The notes under the pieces were generated by a model, which did not search any database, was not told the DNA's origin, and saw only the letters and a list, made by a program, of their open reading frames with translations. Shown here piece after piece: positions 16,947 through 25,708 of a DNA stretch of 64,000 nt; the stretch's first letter is position 1; the number at the start of each line of letters is the position of its first letter. A program made the translations under genes and the position numbers. The DNA is from Planctomycetota bacterium (GTDB taxonomy: Bacteria > Planctomycetota > MHYJ01 > JACPRB01): NCBI GenBank assembly GCA_016209705.1, contig JACQVR010000044.1:1-64000 (forward strand), written 5' to 3'.

Positions 16947-18367
16947 GGGGCGATCCTCCGCAGGGCTTCGAGCAGCGCGCGCTCGCCTTCGCGCGCGAGC
17001 GCTTCGGCCCGATCGAGATCGGGCGCGTCCGAGTAGACGCGGATCAGCGGTTCCGTCGCCGAGGCGCGGATCATCAGCCAGGCGTGATCGGCGTAGATGC
17101 GCTTGAATCCGTCGAGACGCACGTCGCGCCCTCGATCGCCGGCCAGCGCGTGGGCCGCCTCCGACACCGCGGTCTCGAGGAGCGGCTCCGGGACGCGCAC
17201 GGTCTTCTTGATCTGGTGGAAGCGGGGTACGCCGGCGGCCAGTTCGGCGAGGGAGAGCTCCCGGCGCCACATGATTTCCAGCAGCTTGGCGCCGGCGAAG
17301 AGGCCGTCGGTCCATACCCGCTGCCGGGGAAAGTAATATTTTCCCGACTCCTCATACGCGTAGGCGGCGCCGAGGTCGCGGATCGCCTGCGCGGTGTTCG
17401 GCTGGCCCACGCCGCAATACTCGAGGCGCGCGCCTCGTTGCGCGCACACGATCTCGATGGCGCCGCTCGACGTGATCGGAGTGACGCACGTATCGCCGGG
17501 GCCCAGTTCTGCCATGGCGAAGATCGCGCCAAGCGTATCTTCGGAGATCGGCCGTCCTTCATGGTCGATGAACAGCGCGCGGTCGGCGTCCACGTCCGTG
17601 CAAAGCCCCAGGTCGCAGCCGTGCCGGACGACCGCCGCGCAGGCTTCACCGACGTTAGGCGCGCGCGGCTCCGAAGGTCGGCCGGGGACGGGGGATGGAT
17701 CGTAATGGATCAGCTCCACGGCGCATCCGAGCCATTGGAAGAACTCCTTGGCGACGTAGCTGGCGGGCCCGTTGGCCGGATCGACCAGGATGCGGAAGCC
17801 GCGCCGGCGGAGGGCCGGCGTGTCGACGCTCTTGACCATTTCGGAGACGTAGAGCTCGTAAGGATGGAACGCCTCCTCGATCCGGCCGAGGTCTTCGGGG
17901 CGCACGAGGCGTTCGCGCGAGGCGAGTTCCCGGTACCGGCGCTCCAGATCGTCGCTCACCGAATAGGGCGCATAGGAGCCGTCGGCGATCAGGAAGATGA
18001 CGCCGTTGCGGTCAGGAGGGAGGTGGCTGCCGGTGATCAGGATTCCGCCGGCTTGATGGGTCCGTTCCAGGTTCAAGGCGAAGACGCCCGTGGGGACGCA
18101 TCCGTAGAACTGCACGTCCACGCCGGCGGAGGCGAGGCCGGCGGCGGCGGAACGAGCGAGGAGTTCGGACCCGTAACGGGTGTCGTGGCCGACGGCCGCG
18201 GAGGGACGGCCGCGATAGCGTTCGGAGATCCAGTCCCCGGAGACCAGCGCGATCTTGAGAGCCAGCTCCGGCGTGATCTCCCGATTGGTGATGCCGCGGA
18301 TGCCCGCGGTTCCGAACATGCGCTTGGGCATGTGGCGGGTCCAGTCTACCAACCGTTCGACGTTCAT
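16943..18367 (-). CDS. Phosphoglucomutase/phosphomannomutase family protein
   Basis: 474 residues of the alpha-D-phosphohexomutase family, which interconverts sugar 1- and 6-phosphates. The four hallmark loops are present: FGTAGIRG at the N-terminus, TGSHLPPDRNG around the phosphoserine, the metal loop DVDADR (DGDGDR in many relatives), the sugar loop EESGKY, and the phosphate loop RASATEPLIR. Whether glucose, mannose or glucosamine is the substrate cannot be told. A second possible start is MPKRMFG 12 codons in. It heads the minus-strand operon with the sigma-54 activator and TPR lipoproteins. Confidence 0.92.
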   Translation of the reverse strand: MNVERLVDWTRHMPKRMFGTAGIRGITNREITPELALKIALVSGDWISERYRGRPSAAVGHDTRYGSELLARSAAAGLASAGVDVQFYGCVPTGVFALNLERTHQAGGILITGSHLPPDRNGVIFLIADGSYAPYSVSDDLERRYRELASRERLVRPEDLGRIEEAFHPYELYVSEMVKSVDTPALRRRGFRILVDPANGPASYVAKEFFQWLGCAVELIHYDPSPVPGRPSEPRAPNVGEACAAVVRHGCDLGLCTDVDADRALFIDHEGRPISEDTLGAIFAMAELGPGDTCVTPITSSGAIEIVCAQRGARLEYCGVGQPNTAQAIRDLGAAYAYEESGKYYFPRQRVWTDGLFAGAKLLEIMWRRELSLAELAAGVPRFHQIKKTVRVPEPLLETAVSEAAHALAGDRGRDVRLDGFKRIYADHAWLMIRASATEPLIRVYSDAPDLDRAEALAREGERALLEALRRIAP

Positions 18368-18413
18368 ACCATGGTGTGCGCGGGGAGGCCGAAAAGCCGC
18401 AAAAAATCGTTCT

Positions 18414-18444
18414 GTTACAATATATTTTGAAAATTATTTGTAAC
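18414..18444 (-). repeat. 31-bp AT-rich repeat, copy A1 (inverted)
   Basis: GTTAC and GTAAC arms around 21 AT-rich bases. Read on the minus strand it is identical over all 31 bases to copy B3 at 34843-34873. The off-centre core TTTTCAAA gives it a direction; this is the only copy in the minus orientation. Confidence 0.85.
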
Positions 18445-18466
18445 AGCCGGTCGGGTCGCTGGGATT

Positions 18467-18497
18467 GTTACAAATAATTTTCAAATAATATCGTAAC
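18467..18497 (+). repeat. 31-bp AT-rich repeat, copy A2
   Basis: GTTAC-N21-GTAAC with core TTTTCAAA, 22 bases after A1. A lone half-site (CGTAAC, about 18507-18512) follows, possibly the remnant of another copy. Confidence 0.85.
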
Positions 18498-18543
18498 AGC
18501 TAATGTCGTAACAATGGCGCCCCGTGACGGAGATCTTGGGTTT

Positions 18544-18605
18544 GTTACGTTATATTCTCAAAATATATTGTAACGTTACAAAAAGTTTTCAAAATTTATT
18601 GTAAC
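18544..18605 (+). repeat. 31-bp AT-rich repeats, copies A3 and A4 in tandem
   Basis: Two units lie end to end with no spacer: 18544-18574 and 18575-18605, each exactly 31 bases with GTTAC/GTAAC ends and the core TTYTCAAA. The array fills the divergent gap between the phosphohexomutase gene and ispH and contrasts sharply with the GC-rich flanks. Confidence 0.85.
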
Positions 18606-18645
18606 GGTGGCGGGGGAGGGCGGGTTCTGATACGGTACGAAGACC

Positions 18646-19845
18646 ATGCCGGAAGCGCCGCTTTACTTTCAGAAAGGCTTCGGGCTCAAGAGTCTGGTGC
18701 GGGAGCCCCTCGAGCAGGACTACCGCAGCGCCTTCATCGACCGCGTTCGCGCGAACGGTCACGAACTGGCCGCGGAAGGCCTGACGATCCGGCTGGCCAA
18801 GGAGTTCGGCTTCTGCTACGGCGTCGAGCGCACCGTCGACTACGCGTATCAGGCGCTGCTCAAGTTCCCGGGGCGGCGGATCTTCATCACCGACGAGATC
18901 ATCCACAATCCCTTCGTGAACGAGCGGCTCATCGAGCGGGGCGTCCGCTTTCTCTTCGGGCGCTACGCCTGCGGGGAGGAGATCGACCGCCTCGGTCCGG
19001 AAGACATCGTGATCCTGCCCGCGTTCGGCGTGACGGCGGCGATGATGGAGAAGCTGAAGTCCCTGCGGGCGGTTCTGGTGGACACGACGTGCGGCTCCGT
19101 CCTCAACGTCTGGAAGAACGTGGAGCGGTACGCACGGGACGGATTCACGGCCGTGGTTCACGGCAAATACGACCACGAGGAGACGCGCGCCACCGTCTCG
19201 CAGGCGCTGAAATACCCCAGCGGAAGATACGTCGTCGTCCGGGATCTGGCGGAGGCCGACCTCGTGTGCGACACCATCGTCCGCGGCGGCGATCGGGCGG
19301 CGTTCCTCCGACGCTTCGAGAAGGCCGTCAGCCCCGGCTTCGATCCGGACCGCGACCTCGAACGCGTGGCGCTGGCCAACCAGACGACGATGCTCATGAG
19401 CGAGTCACTGGAAATCGAGCGCCGCTTGCGGCGGGCGATCGCGACGCGCTACGGAGAGGAACACGTCGCCGCGCACCTGCGCGCGTTCGACACGATCTGC
19501 AGCGCGACACAAGATCGGCAGGACGCGGTGGCCGAGCTGCTCCGTGAGAAGCTCGATCTGATGATCGTCATCGGCGGCTACAACAGCTCCAACACCGGCC
19601 ACCTCGCGGAGATGGCCGGCGAAAGAATCCCCACTTATCACATCCAGGGAGTGGAAGAACTCTTGAGCGCCGATCGCGTCCGCCATCGGGACCCTCATTC
19701 CGGGCGCATCGTGGAGACGCCGGGCTGGCTCCCCGCCAAGCCCCTGGTCCTCGGCCTCACGGCCGGCGCGTCGACGCCCAACTCGAAAGTGGGCGAGGTC
19801 ATCGAGCGGATTCTGGAACTGCGCGGCCTGACGGTTCCGGCGTAA
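18646..19845 (+). CDS. ispH: 4-hydroxy-3-methylbut-2-enyl diphosphate reductase
   Basis: 399 residues, longer than the 310-residue proteobacterial enzyme and like the plant/cyanobacterial form. It makes IPP and DMAPP in the last step of the MEP isoprenoid pathway, using a [4Fe-4S] cluster. The three cluster cysteines are in FGFCYGVERTV, VDTTCGSV and DTICSATQDRQ. The conserved catalytic Glu region and IGGYNSSNT are present. It faces the hpnEDC genes and overlaps the end of hpnE by 47 bases tail to tail; it feeds the substrate for squalene synthesis. Its upstream gap holds four copies of the 31-bp repeat. Confidence 0.95.
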   Translation: MPEAPLYFQKGFGLKSLVREPLEQDYRSAFIDRVRANGHELAAEGLTIRLAKEFGFCYGVERTVDYAYQALLKFPGRRIFITDEIIHNPFVNERLIERGVRFLFGRYACGEEIDRLGPEDIVILPAFGVTAAMMEKLKSLRAVLVDTTCGSVLNVWKNVERYARDGFTAVVHGKYDHEETRATVSQALKYPSGRYVVVRDLAEADLVCDTIVRGGDRAAFLRRFEKAVSPGFDPDRDLERVALANQTTMLMSESLEIERRLRRAIATRYGEEHVAAHLRAFDTICSATQDRQDAVAELLREKLDLMIVIGGYNSSNTGHLAEMAGERIPTYHIQGVEELLSADRVRHRDPHSGRIVETPGWLPAKPLVLGLTAGASTPNSKVGEVIERILELRGLTVPA

Positions 19846-21091
19846 GCCTCCGGATGGCTTCGGTCGCCGCGCGGCGTCCGCTGAGCACGGCGGCCTCCAT
19901 GGTCGATGGCCATTCACCTTCCGTCCACTCGCCTGCCAGGAAAAGATTCGGAATCGGCGTCACGCAGGGAAGCCGCCGGCCCTTGGCGCCCGGCGCGGGA
20001 ACGAACGTCGCGTCCCGTTCCCGGACGATGACGCAGCGCTTCGGCGTCCGATCGCGGACCGCGGGCAGGACGCGTTTCAGCTCCTCGAAGAATTCGCGCT
20101 GGAGCTCCGCGTTCGGACGGTCCATCAGGTCGCGCGCGCCGCTCTGCGACAACGTCACCTGGGCGTCGCGGGCGAAGACCCAGTGGATTCGTCCCCCCAC
20201 GCACGCGAAGAAGCGCGGCGCCTCGATGGGCGCGTCGAACAGAAAGTGCAGATTGACGATCGGCGACGTTTTCATGCCCGCCGCCCGCGAGAAAAACGGT
20301 CCCTCCACCTGATCGCGCGGCAGCAGATCCAGAAGGGCTCGCGCCGGCACGGCGCTGATCACCGGGCCCTCCGGCAGACGGTCGATCTTGCGATTGAACT
20401 CGACCACGCCCCCGAGCTGGCGGATCCTGGCGACGGCGCGATCGGCGATCTCGCCCAACGGGACATCGGGGACGCCCACGCGGGCGGCTTCCCGGCGCTC
20501 GAAGAAGCACGTACGGAAGGCGAAAAGTCCCTGCTCCGCCGAGACGCGATCCACGTCGTCGTTAAGGATCGTCATCGACGAGTGGTTCCAGAACAGCCGG
20601 ATGGCGTCTTCGGACTGCCCGTGCCGGCGAAGCCAGGCGCCCAGCGACTCGCCGTCCGTGCCCCGGTCTTTGCGCATCGCGCGCCCCGCGCGCAACAGCA
20701 GGCGGCGGTCCCGCCACGAAAGCGGCTTATAAGCCAGCAGCGACGGCAGAAAGTGGAGCGGCGCGGGCAGCCACGATTCCTGGATCCACGTCGTCTCGCC
20801 GGTGCGGGCGTCGACGAACGGGATCAGCGTCCTCTGCTGCAACGGCACCCGGTCCGACGCGCCGATATCCTCCAGGAACGAGCGGTACGCGGCGCAACAC
20901 TCCAGGATCACGTGCTGGCCGTTGTCCACGATCGCCCCCGACGGATCGCGGAAGGAGTAGGAACGCCCGCCCGGAAAGGGCCGCCGTTCGGCGAGGGTGA
21001 TGCGCAGGCCCGCCTTGGCCAGCTCGAGCGCGGCCGACAATCCCGCCATGCCGGCGCCGATCACGAGCACGGGGGGCGTTGGGGGGTTCAC
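19799..21091 (-). CDS. hpnE: Hydroxysqualene dehydroxylase
   Basis: 430-residue FAD-dependent amine-oxidase/phytoene-desaturase-type protein. The FAD-binding motif VLVIGAGMAGLSAALELAKAG is at the N-terminus (residues 8-28), GGRSYSFRDPSGAIVDNGQH follows, and the C-terminal NLFLAGEWTEGEWPSTMEAA completes the cofactor site. In the HpnCDE route it reduces hydroxysqualene to squalene. The start overlaps the stop of hpnD (ATGA), and the three hpn genes read hpnC, hpnD, hpnE in one minus-strand unit. No squalene-hopene cyclase is in the window, so hopanoid production is not shown. Confidence 0.92.
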   Translation of the reverse strand: MNPPTPPVLVIGAGMAGLSAALELAKAGLRITLAERRPFPGGRSYSFRDPSGAIVDNGQHVILECCAAYRSFLEDIGASDRVPLQQRTLIPFVDARTGETTWIQESWLPAPLHFLPSLLAYKPLSWRDRRLLLRAGRAMRKDRGTDGESLGAWLRRHGQSEDAIRLFWNHSSMTILNDDVDRVSAEQGLFAFRTCFFERREAARVGVPDVPLGEIADRAVARIRQLGGVVEFNRKIDRLPEGPVISAVPARALLDLLPRDQVEGPFFSRAAGMKTSPIVNLHFLFDAPIEAPRFFACVGGRIHWVFARDAQVTLSQSGARDLMDRPNAELQREFFEELKRVLPAVRDRTPKRCVIVRERDATFVPAPGAKGRRLPCVTPIPNLFLAGEWTEGEWPSTMEAAVLSGRRAATEAIRRLTPEPSGRAVPESAR

Positions 21092-21990
21092 GGAAGCGGT
21101 CGCGGGGTCAGCCGGTAGGATCGTCCGGCGAGCACCGTGTGCAGCGCGGTAGCCGCCAACACCAGCCCTCGCTGGCCGCGCGTCAGCCGGATGCGGTGCG
21201 TGAAGACGTCATATCCGCAGGCCTGGATCGAGTCGAGGATCTTTCGGTACGCGCACGCCATCGCGATGGGGCACGGGCGAATCCAGCGCGACAGACAGCG
21301 GAACAGACGTTCGCCGCGGTCGAAGTACTCCCGGGCGCGGGCCACTTCGAACTTCATGAGTTCAGCGAACCGGGCCGTGCGGCGCCCGTCCAGGATGTCG
21401 CGCTCGCTCACGCCGAACCTCTGAAGGTCTTCGGCGGGGAGGTAGATCCGGCCGCGCTCCGCGTCTTCGCGCAGGTCGCGAAGGATGTTCGTGAGCTGAA
21501 GCGCGATGCCCAGGTCCACCGCCGCTTCCGGCGCCGCGCGGTCGCGGAAGCCGAAGACGTGCACGCACGCCAGGCCCACGGACGAGGCGACGCGCCGGCA
21601 GTACGCGACCAGGGCTTCGAAGGTGGGATAGCGGCCGCGTTCGAGGTCCATCGCGACGCCGTCCAGGATCTCCTCGAAGCGACCGATCGGAATCTGAAAG
21701 CGCCGCGCCGCGTCGAGGAGCGCCACGAAGAGCGGGCCGTCGGGGTTTCCGGCGAACGCATCGCGAAGTTGCTCCCGAAAGCGCTCGATCGCTGCCGCGG
21801 CGTCGCGCGCCGCGCGCCCGGGAAGGTCGACCAGATCGTCGGCCATCCGGCAAAACGCGTAGATCGCCTGAAGGGCTTGCCGGCGCGGGCGCAGCACGAG
21901 CGACAAGGCCAGATCGAACGTGGACCCCGAGCGGCGCGTGACCGACTCACAATATGCGTACGCTTCCTGCAAGGCGGCGCTCATGGGCAT
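21088..21990 (-). CDS. hpnD: Presqualene diphosphate synthase
   Basis: 300 residues of the squalene/phytoene synthase fold. The first Asp-rich metal site is ADDLVD, and the second lies in NILRDLREDAERGRIYLP; the FCRMADD and GYDVF motifs are also kept. It condenses two farnesyl diphosphates to presqualene diphosphate. It is followed with a four-base overlap by hpnE and preceded by hpnC 73 bases upstream. Assignment as HpnD rather than phytoene synthase rests on the hpnC-hpnD-hpnE order. Confidence 0.9.
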   Translation of the reverse strand: MPMSAALQEAYAYCESVTRRSGSTFDLALSLVLRPRRQALQAIYAFCRMADDLVDLPGRAARDAAAAIERFREQLRDAFAGNPDGPLFVALLDAARRFQIPIGRFEEILDGVAMDLERGRYPTFEALVAYCRRVASSVGLACVHVFGFRDRAAPEAAVDLGIALQLTNILRDLREDAERGRIYLPAEDLQRFGVSERDILDGRRTARFAELMKFEVARAREYFDRGERLFRCLSRWIRPCPIAMACAYRKILDSIQACGYDVFTHRIRLTRGQRGLVLAATALHTVLAGRSYRLTPRPLP

Positions 21991-22063
21991 GATCCGATCG
22001 ACCGTTCATGGTAATGCGGGGACCCGCATGATTCCAGAAGATTGGGGGATGGGCGGCGCGCCC

Positions 22064-22927
22064 TCAACGCTTTGGCCGCGGCAAACCCCCCACGAGGCTC
22101 CGGAAGGCCAGCCACGCCTTGCCCCCCGTGGAGATCCGAGGTCGCTTGCGGAAAACGTCGTAGCCGTTGCGCTCGATCAAGTCCAGGACCCGCATTCCGC
22201 CGAGCGAGAAGAGGCGGACGTCGAAACGGGCCTTGGACGGGAGGCGGTCGAGCAACGCGAGGCCACGTCGAAAGAAGTCGCGGGTGCGGTCGCACTCGAA
22301 CTTCATGAGCGATATGAAACGGTCATTGACGTCACCGCGGCCGAGCTCCGCTTCGGACACTCCAAAGCGGCGCAGGTCCTCCTGAGGAATGTAGACGCGC
22401 CCCTTGGTCCAATCGATGGCGATGTCCTGCCAGAAGTTGACGAGCTGGAGCGCGGTGCAGGTGAAGTCGGAAAGCCGCTGCGATTCCAGATCGCGCACGC
22501 CGAAGACAAACAGCACCAGCCGACCGCATGGGTTCGCCGAATGCTCGCAATACTGGAGCAGATCCTGGAACGTTTCGTAGCGCGTTCGGCGCTGGTCGAT
22601 GCGGTTGGCTTCGATGAGGTTCAGGAACAGCTCGTCGGGGAGGTCGAACGTCGCGATCGTCTCGGCGAGGGCCGCGTGGATCGGATGTCGGGGATCGCCT
22701 TGGCGGATGCGCCGGAAGTCCTCCTCCCACGCGTCGAGGTTGGCTACGCGGTCGCCTTCACTTTCGTCGCCGATGTCATCTGTGGCGCGCGCGAAGGCAT
22801 AGAGGGCGTGGACGTGCTTCTTGGCGCCGCGGGGCAAAAGGAAGGAGCCGACGGTGAAATTTTCGTAGTGGGTTCGGGCGATCTTTTCGCACGCGCGGAA
22901 CGCGGCCTCGGCGTGGGCGGTCGTCAT
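22064..22927 (-). CDS. hpnC: Hydroxysqualene synthase
   Basis: 287 residues of the squalene/phytoene synthase family, starting MTTAHAEAAFRACEKIARTH. The first metal site is ATDDIGDES (DDxGD), the second QDIAIDWTKGRVYIP. In the three-enzyme squalene pathway it converts presqualene diphosphate to hydroxysqualene. It is clearly a paralogue of hpnD next door. The frame is open far upstream, but the ATG at 22927 is at the expected family N-terminus. It is divergent from the ABC exporter operon. Confidence 0.9.
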   Translation of the reverse strand: MTTAHAEAAFRACEKIARTHYENFTVGSFLLPRGAKKHVHALYAFARATDDIGDESEGDRVANLDAWEEDFRRIRQGDPRHPIHAALAETIATFDLPDELFLNLIEANRIDQRRTRYETFQDLLQYCEHSANPCGRLVLFVFGVRDLESQRLSDFTCTALQLVNFWQDIAIDWTKGRVYIPQEDLRRFGVSEAELGRGDVNDRFISLMKFECDRTRDFFRRGLALLDRLPSKARFDVRLFSLGGMRVLDLIERNGYDVFRKRPRISTGGKAWLAFRSLVGGLPRPKR

Positions 22928-23039
22928 GTCTGGATTGTAGCGAAGGGCCCGTCCGAACCGGCGCGGAAATCGATGAGGCGCGCTGGATCGTCGCATCGTT
23001 GTTTCGTGCGCTTCACATCGGCTATCGTAAGCTCGATCC

Positions 23040-24035
23040 ATGATCGAAGCGGACCGGCTCTGCAAGACGTTTCTCGTCCATCGCAAGCGGCCCGGGCTCT
23101 GGGGCTCCATCCGATCCCTCGTGCGGCGCGAGCGAATGGAGAAGCGGGCGGTGCGCGACGTGTCGTTCCGCGTCGAGGAAGGCGAGATCGTCGGACTGGT
23201 CGGCGCGAACGGCGCGGGGAAGACGACGATCGTCAAGATGCTCGCGGGCGTCATCCACCCCACCTCCGGGGAGGCGCGCGTCCTGGGGTTCAGGCCCTGG
23301 GAGCGCGACAACCGGTTCCGCCGTCAGATCGCGCTCATCATGGGACAGAAGGCGCAGCTCTGGTGGGATCTCCCCGCGGCGGATTGCTTTCTGTTGCTGA
23401 AGGAAATCTTCCGGATTCCCGAAGACCTTTATCGTGAACGCCTCGACTACCTGTCGGGCGTCCTGGACGTCCGCGAGGAGCTCCACATCCAGCTCCGCCG
23501 GCTCTCGCTCGGCGAGCGCATGAAGATGGAGCTGATCGCCGCCCTCTTGCACGGGCCGCGCGTGGTATACCTGGACGAACCCACGATCGGACTCGATCTG
23601 ACGTCGCAGCGGGCCATCCGCGATTTCATCCTCGGGTATCGGGAGGAGCATCGCCCGGCGATGATCCTGACCAGCCATTACATGGAGGACATCGAGCGGC
23701 TGTGCCGCCGGATCCTCATCCTCCGTGAAGGCGAACTCGTCTTCGACGGCAGCCTCGCTCAGGTCGTCGAAAGATACGCCGATCACAAGATCGTCACCGC
23801 GCACCTCCGAGGGCAGAATGGGCCGGTCACGGCGGGGGAACTCGCGCCGTTCGGCCACGTGGACCACTGCGACGCCTCCATGATTCGACTGCGGGTGCCG
23901 CGCGGACGAGTCGCCGAGGCGGCCGCGGAATTGCTGCGCCGGTATCCCATCGCGGATCTGGCGATCGAGGAGGTCGAGGTCGGCGCGATCATCGAGCGCA
24001 TCCAGCGCGCGAAGGGGGCGACGCGTGCGCCTTGA
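23040..24035 (+). CDS. ABC-2 type exporter ATP-binding protein
   Basis: 331 residues with Walker A GANGAGKTT, signature LSLGERMKME, Walker B VVYLDEP and switch His in LTSHYMED. The N-terminal half is preceded by an insert (RPGLWGSIRSLVRRERME) that is typical of the ATPases paired with DUF990-type permeases, which export drugs, daunorubicin-like compounds or envelope parts. A C-terminal accessory domain (residues about 245-331) is present. It overlaps the first permease gene by 11 bases. The transported substance cannot be told from sequence. Confidence 0.92.
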   Translation: MIEADRLCKTFLVHRKRPGLWGSIRSLVRRERMEKRAVRDVSFRVEEGEIVGLVGANGAGKTTIVKMLAGVIHPTSGEARVLGFRPWERDNRFRRQIALIMGQKAQLWWDLPAADCFLLLKEIFRIPEDLYRERLDYLSGVLDVREELHIQLRRLSLGERMKMELIAALLHGPRVVYLDEPTIGLDLTSQRAIRDFILGYREEHRPAMILTSHYMEDIERLCRRILILREGELVFDGSLAQVVERYADHKIVTAHLRGQNGPVTAGELAPFGHVDHCDASMIRLRVPRGRVAEAAAELLRRYPIADLAIEEVEVGAIIERIQRAKGATRAP

Positions 24036-24831
24036 GCTTCTTTGGCACATCGTCAGCGTCGAGGCGCGCCGGCGGATGACCTACCGCGCCGACTTCTGGA
24101 TTGGCTCGGTCGCGGGAATCGTCGTGAAATTCGCCGTCGCCGCGTTCATCGTCGGCGCGATCTTCCGGGAAAGCGGAGCGGGGCGAATCGGAGGGTTCAC
24201 GTATCAGGAGATGCTCCTGTACTACGTGACCGTCGTCCTCATGGGCCTATTCGTGCAGACCTCCGAACGGGAGCAGAGCGTCTCCCAGGAAATCTACGAA
24301 GGCGGCCTGACGCGCCATCTGCTCTACCCGGTTTCCTACGGAACGATGAAGTACGCTCAGCAGATCGCGGCGGCGGTGCCGGCGCTGATCCAAGCGACCT
24401 TGTTGACCGTGTGGGTGCCTTGGGCGGTTGGAATTCCGGAAGGTCTCACCTGGGGATCCGCGGCGCGCGGTCTGGCCGCTCTCGCGGCGGCGAACATGCT
24501 CCACTTCCTGCTGACCTATCCGGTCCAGCTCGTGGCGTTCTGGGCGGATAACGTCTGGAGCCTTCTCGTCATGCACCGGTTCGCTTCGGCCCTCCTGGGA
24601 GGGATGCTCGTGCCGCTGGCGCTTTTTCCCGAGGGGGCGCGGCGTGTCTTGGAGCTGCTGCCGTTCCGGTATCTGTACGCGTTTCCCGTCGAGGCGTTTC
24701 TGGGACGAGTTCCGCCGCGGGACTGGGCGGCCGGAATGGTCCTGAGCGCGGCGTGGTGCGGCGTCTTCACGCTGATCGGGAGGGCGGTATGGAGACGGGG
24801 AATGCTGGAATACACGGGCGTGGGGATATGA
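24025..24831 (+). CDS. ABC-2 family permease (first)
   Basis: 268 residues from a GTG overlapping the ATPase gene. About six membrane helices are visible (IVVKFAVAAFIVGAIF, MLLYYVTVVLMGLF, IQATLLTVWVPWAVG and others), the layout of DUF990/ABC-2 permease subunits. A conserved cytoplasmic segment (YEGGLTRHLLYPVS) near residue 95 matches the family motif in which the gene product sets the direction of export. It forms a heterodimer with the second permease 88 bases downstream. Confidence 0.88.
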   Translation: MRLELLWHIVSVEARRRMTYRADFWIGSVAGIVVKFAVAAFIVGAIFRESGAGRIGGFTYQEMLLYYVTVVLMGLFVQTSEREQSVSQEIYEGGLTRHLLYPVSYGTMKYAQQIAAAVPALIQATLLTVWVPWAVGIPEGLTWGSAARGLAALAAANMLHFLLTYPVQLVAFWADNVWSLLVMHRFASALLGGMLVPLALFPEGARRVLELLPFRYLYAFPVEAFLGRVPPRDWAAGMVLSAAWCGVFTLIGRAVWRRGMLEYTGVGI

Positions 24832-24837
24832 AGAGGC

Positions 24838-24917
24838 CGGGAGCCAGAAGCCAGAATTAACAAGGAATGCGCTTCGCGCACATTCATTCTGGCTCCTGGC
24901 TTCTGACTTCTAGCTTC
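24838..24917. repeat. AGCCAGA-word hairpin between the two permease genes
   Basis: Left arm AGCCAGAAGCCAGAAT (24842-24857) pairs with ATTCTGGCTCCTGGCT (24886-24901) with one mismatch. The loop contains AAGGAATGCGCTTCGCGCA, itself a small hairpin and shared with 13673-13732. It lies inside an operon, so it may partly terminate, protect or process the transcript rather than end it. Confidence 0.7.
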
Positions 24918-24919
24918 CT

Positions 24920-25708
24920 ATGATCCGCTATCTGCGCCTTTACGGGTACTTCCTCCGCTTTTCCTTCAGCCGGGCGATGGAGTTCCGGCTCGATTTCTTT
25001 TTCCGCATCGTGATGGACGCCGTGTGGTATGTGGTCCAGTTCTCGTTTTTCTGGGTGCTCTATCGCCACACGGCGCTTCTCGGCGGATGGACGTTCGATC
25101 AGGTGATGGTTTTCATGGGAGGCGTCTTCGTCGTCGATGCCCTTCACATGACCGTCTTTTCGAACAACATGTGGTGGTTCCCGATCTACGTCAACAAAGG
25201 CGACCTGGATTATCATCTGGTGCGCCCGGTCTCGCCGCTGTTCGTGATGAGCGTGCGCGACTTTGCCGCCAACTCGTTCGTCAACCTGCTCATGGCGGTC
25301 GCCGTTCTGACGTGGACGCTGGCGCGTTATCCGGCCCCCTTGGGCGCGGGTCCCGTAGCCGTCTATGTCGTCTCGCTGCTTGTGGGTACCTTTCTTTATT
25401 ACGTCCTGCACATGCTCTTCCTGATCCCGGCGTTCTGGATGCACACGTCGCACGGGCTGCGGGAGATCTATTTCGTGCTGGGCGAAACGATGACCCGTCC
25501 GGTGGGCATATTCACGGGGTGGGTCCGGAGCGTGCTGGTTTCGATTCTCCCGTTCGGCGTGATCGTGTCGTTTCCGGCGAAGTCGCTTTTCGAAGGAGCC
25601 TCGCCGGGTCCGCTGCTCCATATGGCAGCCGTGACGGCGGCCGCGTTCCTGGCCATGGTTGGAATGTGGCGGTGGGGACTCAGATCGTATGTCTCCGCCT
25701 CCTCGTAG
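24920..25708 (+). CDS. ABC-2 family permease (second)
   Basis: 262 residues with about six helices (AVWYVVQFSFFWVLY, VMVFMGGVFVVDALHM, AVYVVSLLVGTFLYYVLHML and others) and the family motif NKGDLDYHLVRPVSPLF, which corresponds to the YEGGLTRHLLYPVS segment of the first permease. Two unlike permeases plus one ATPase are the standard set for this exporter class. The gene ends in TAG and is followed by a 650-base gap. Confidence 0.88.
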   Translation: MIRYLRLYGYFLRFSFSRAMEFRLDFFFRIVMDAVWYVVQFSFFWVLYRHTALLGGWTFDQVMVFMGGVFVVDALHMTVFSNNMWWFPIYVNKGDLDYHLVRPVSPLFVMSVRDFAANSFVNLLMAVAVLTWTLARYPAPLGAGPVAVYVVSLLVGTFLYYVLHMLFLIPAFWMHTSHGLREIYFVLGETMTRPVGIFTGWVRSVLVSILPFGVIVSFPAKSLFEGASPGPLLHMAAVTAAAFLAMVGMWRWGLRSYVSASS

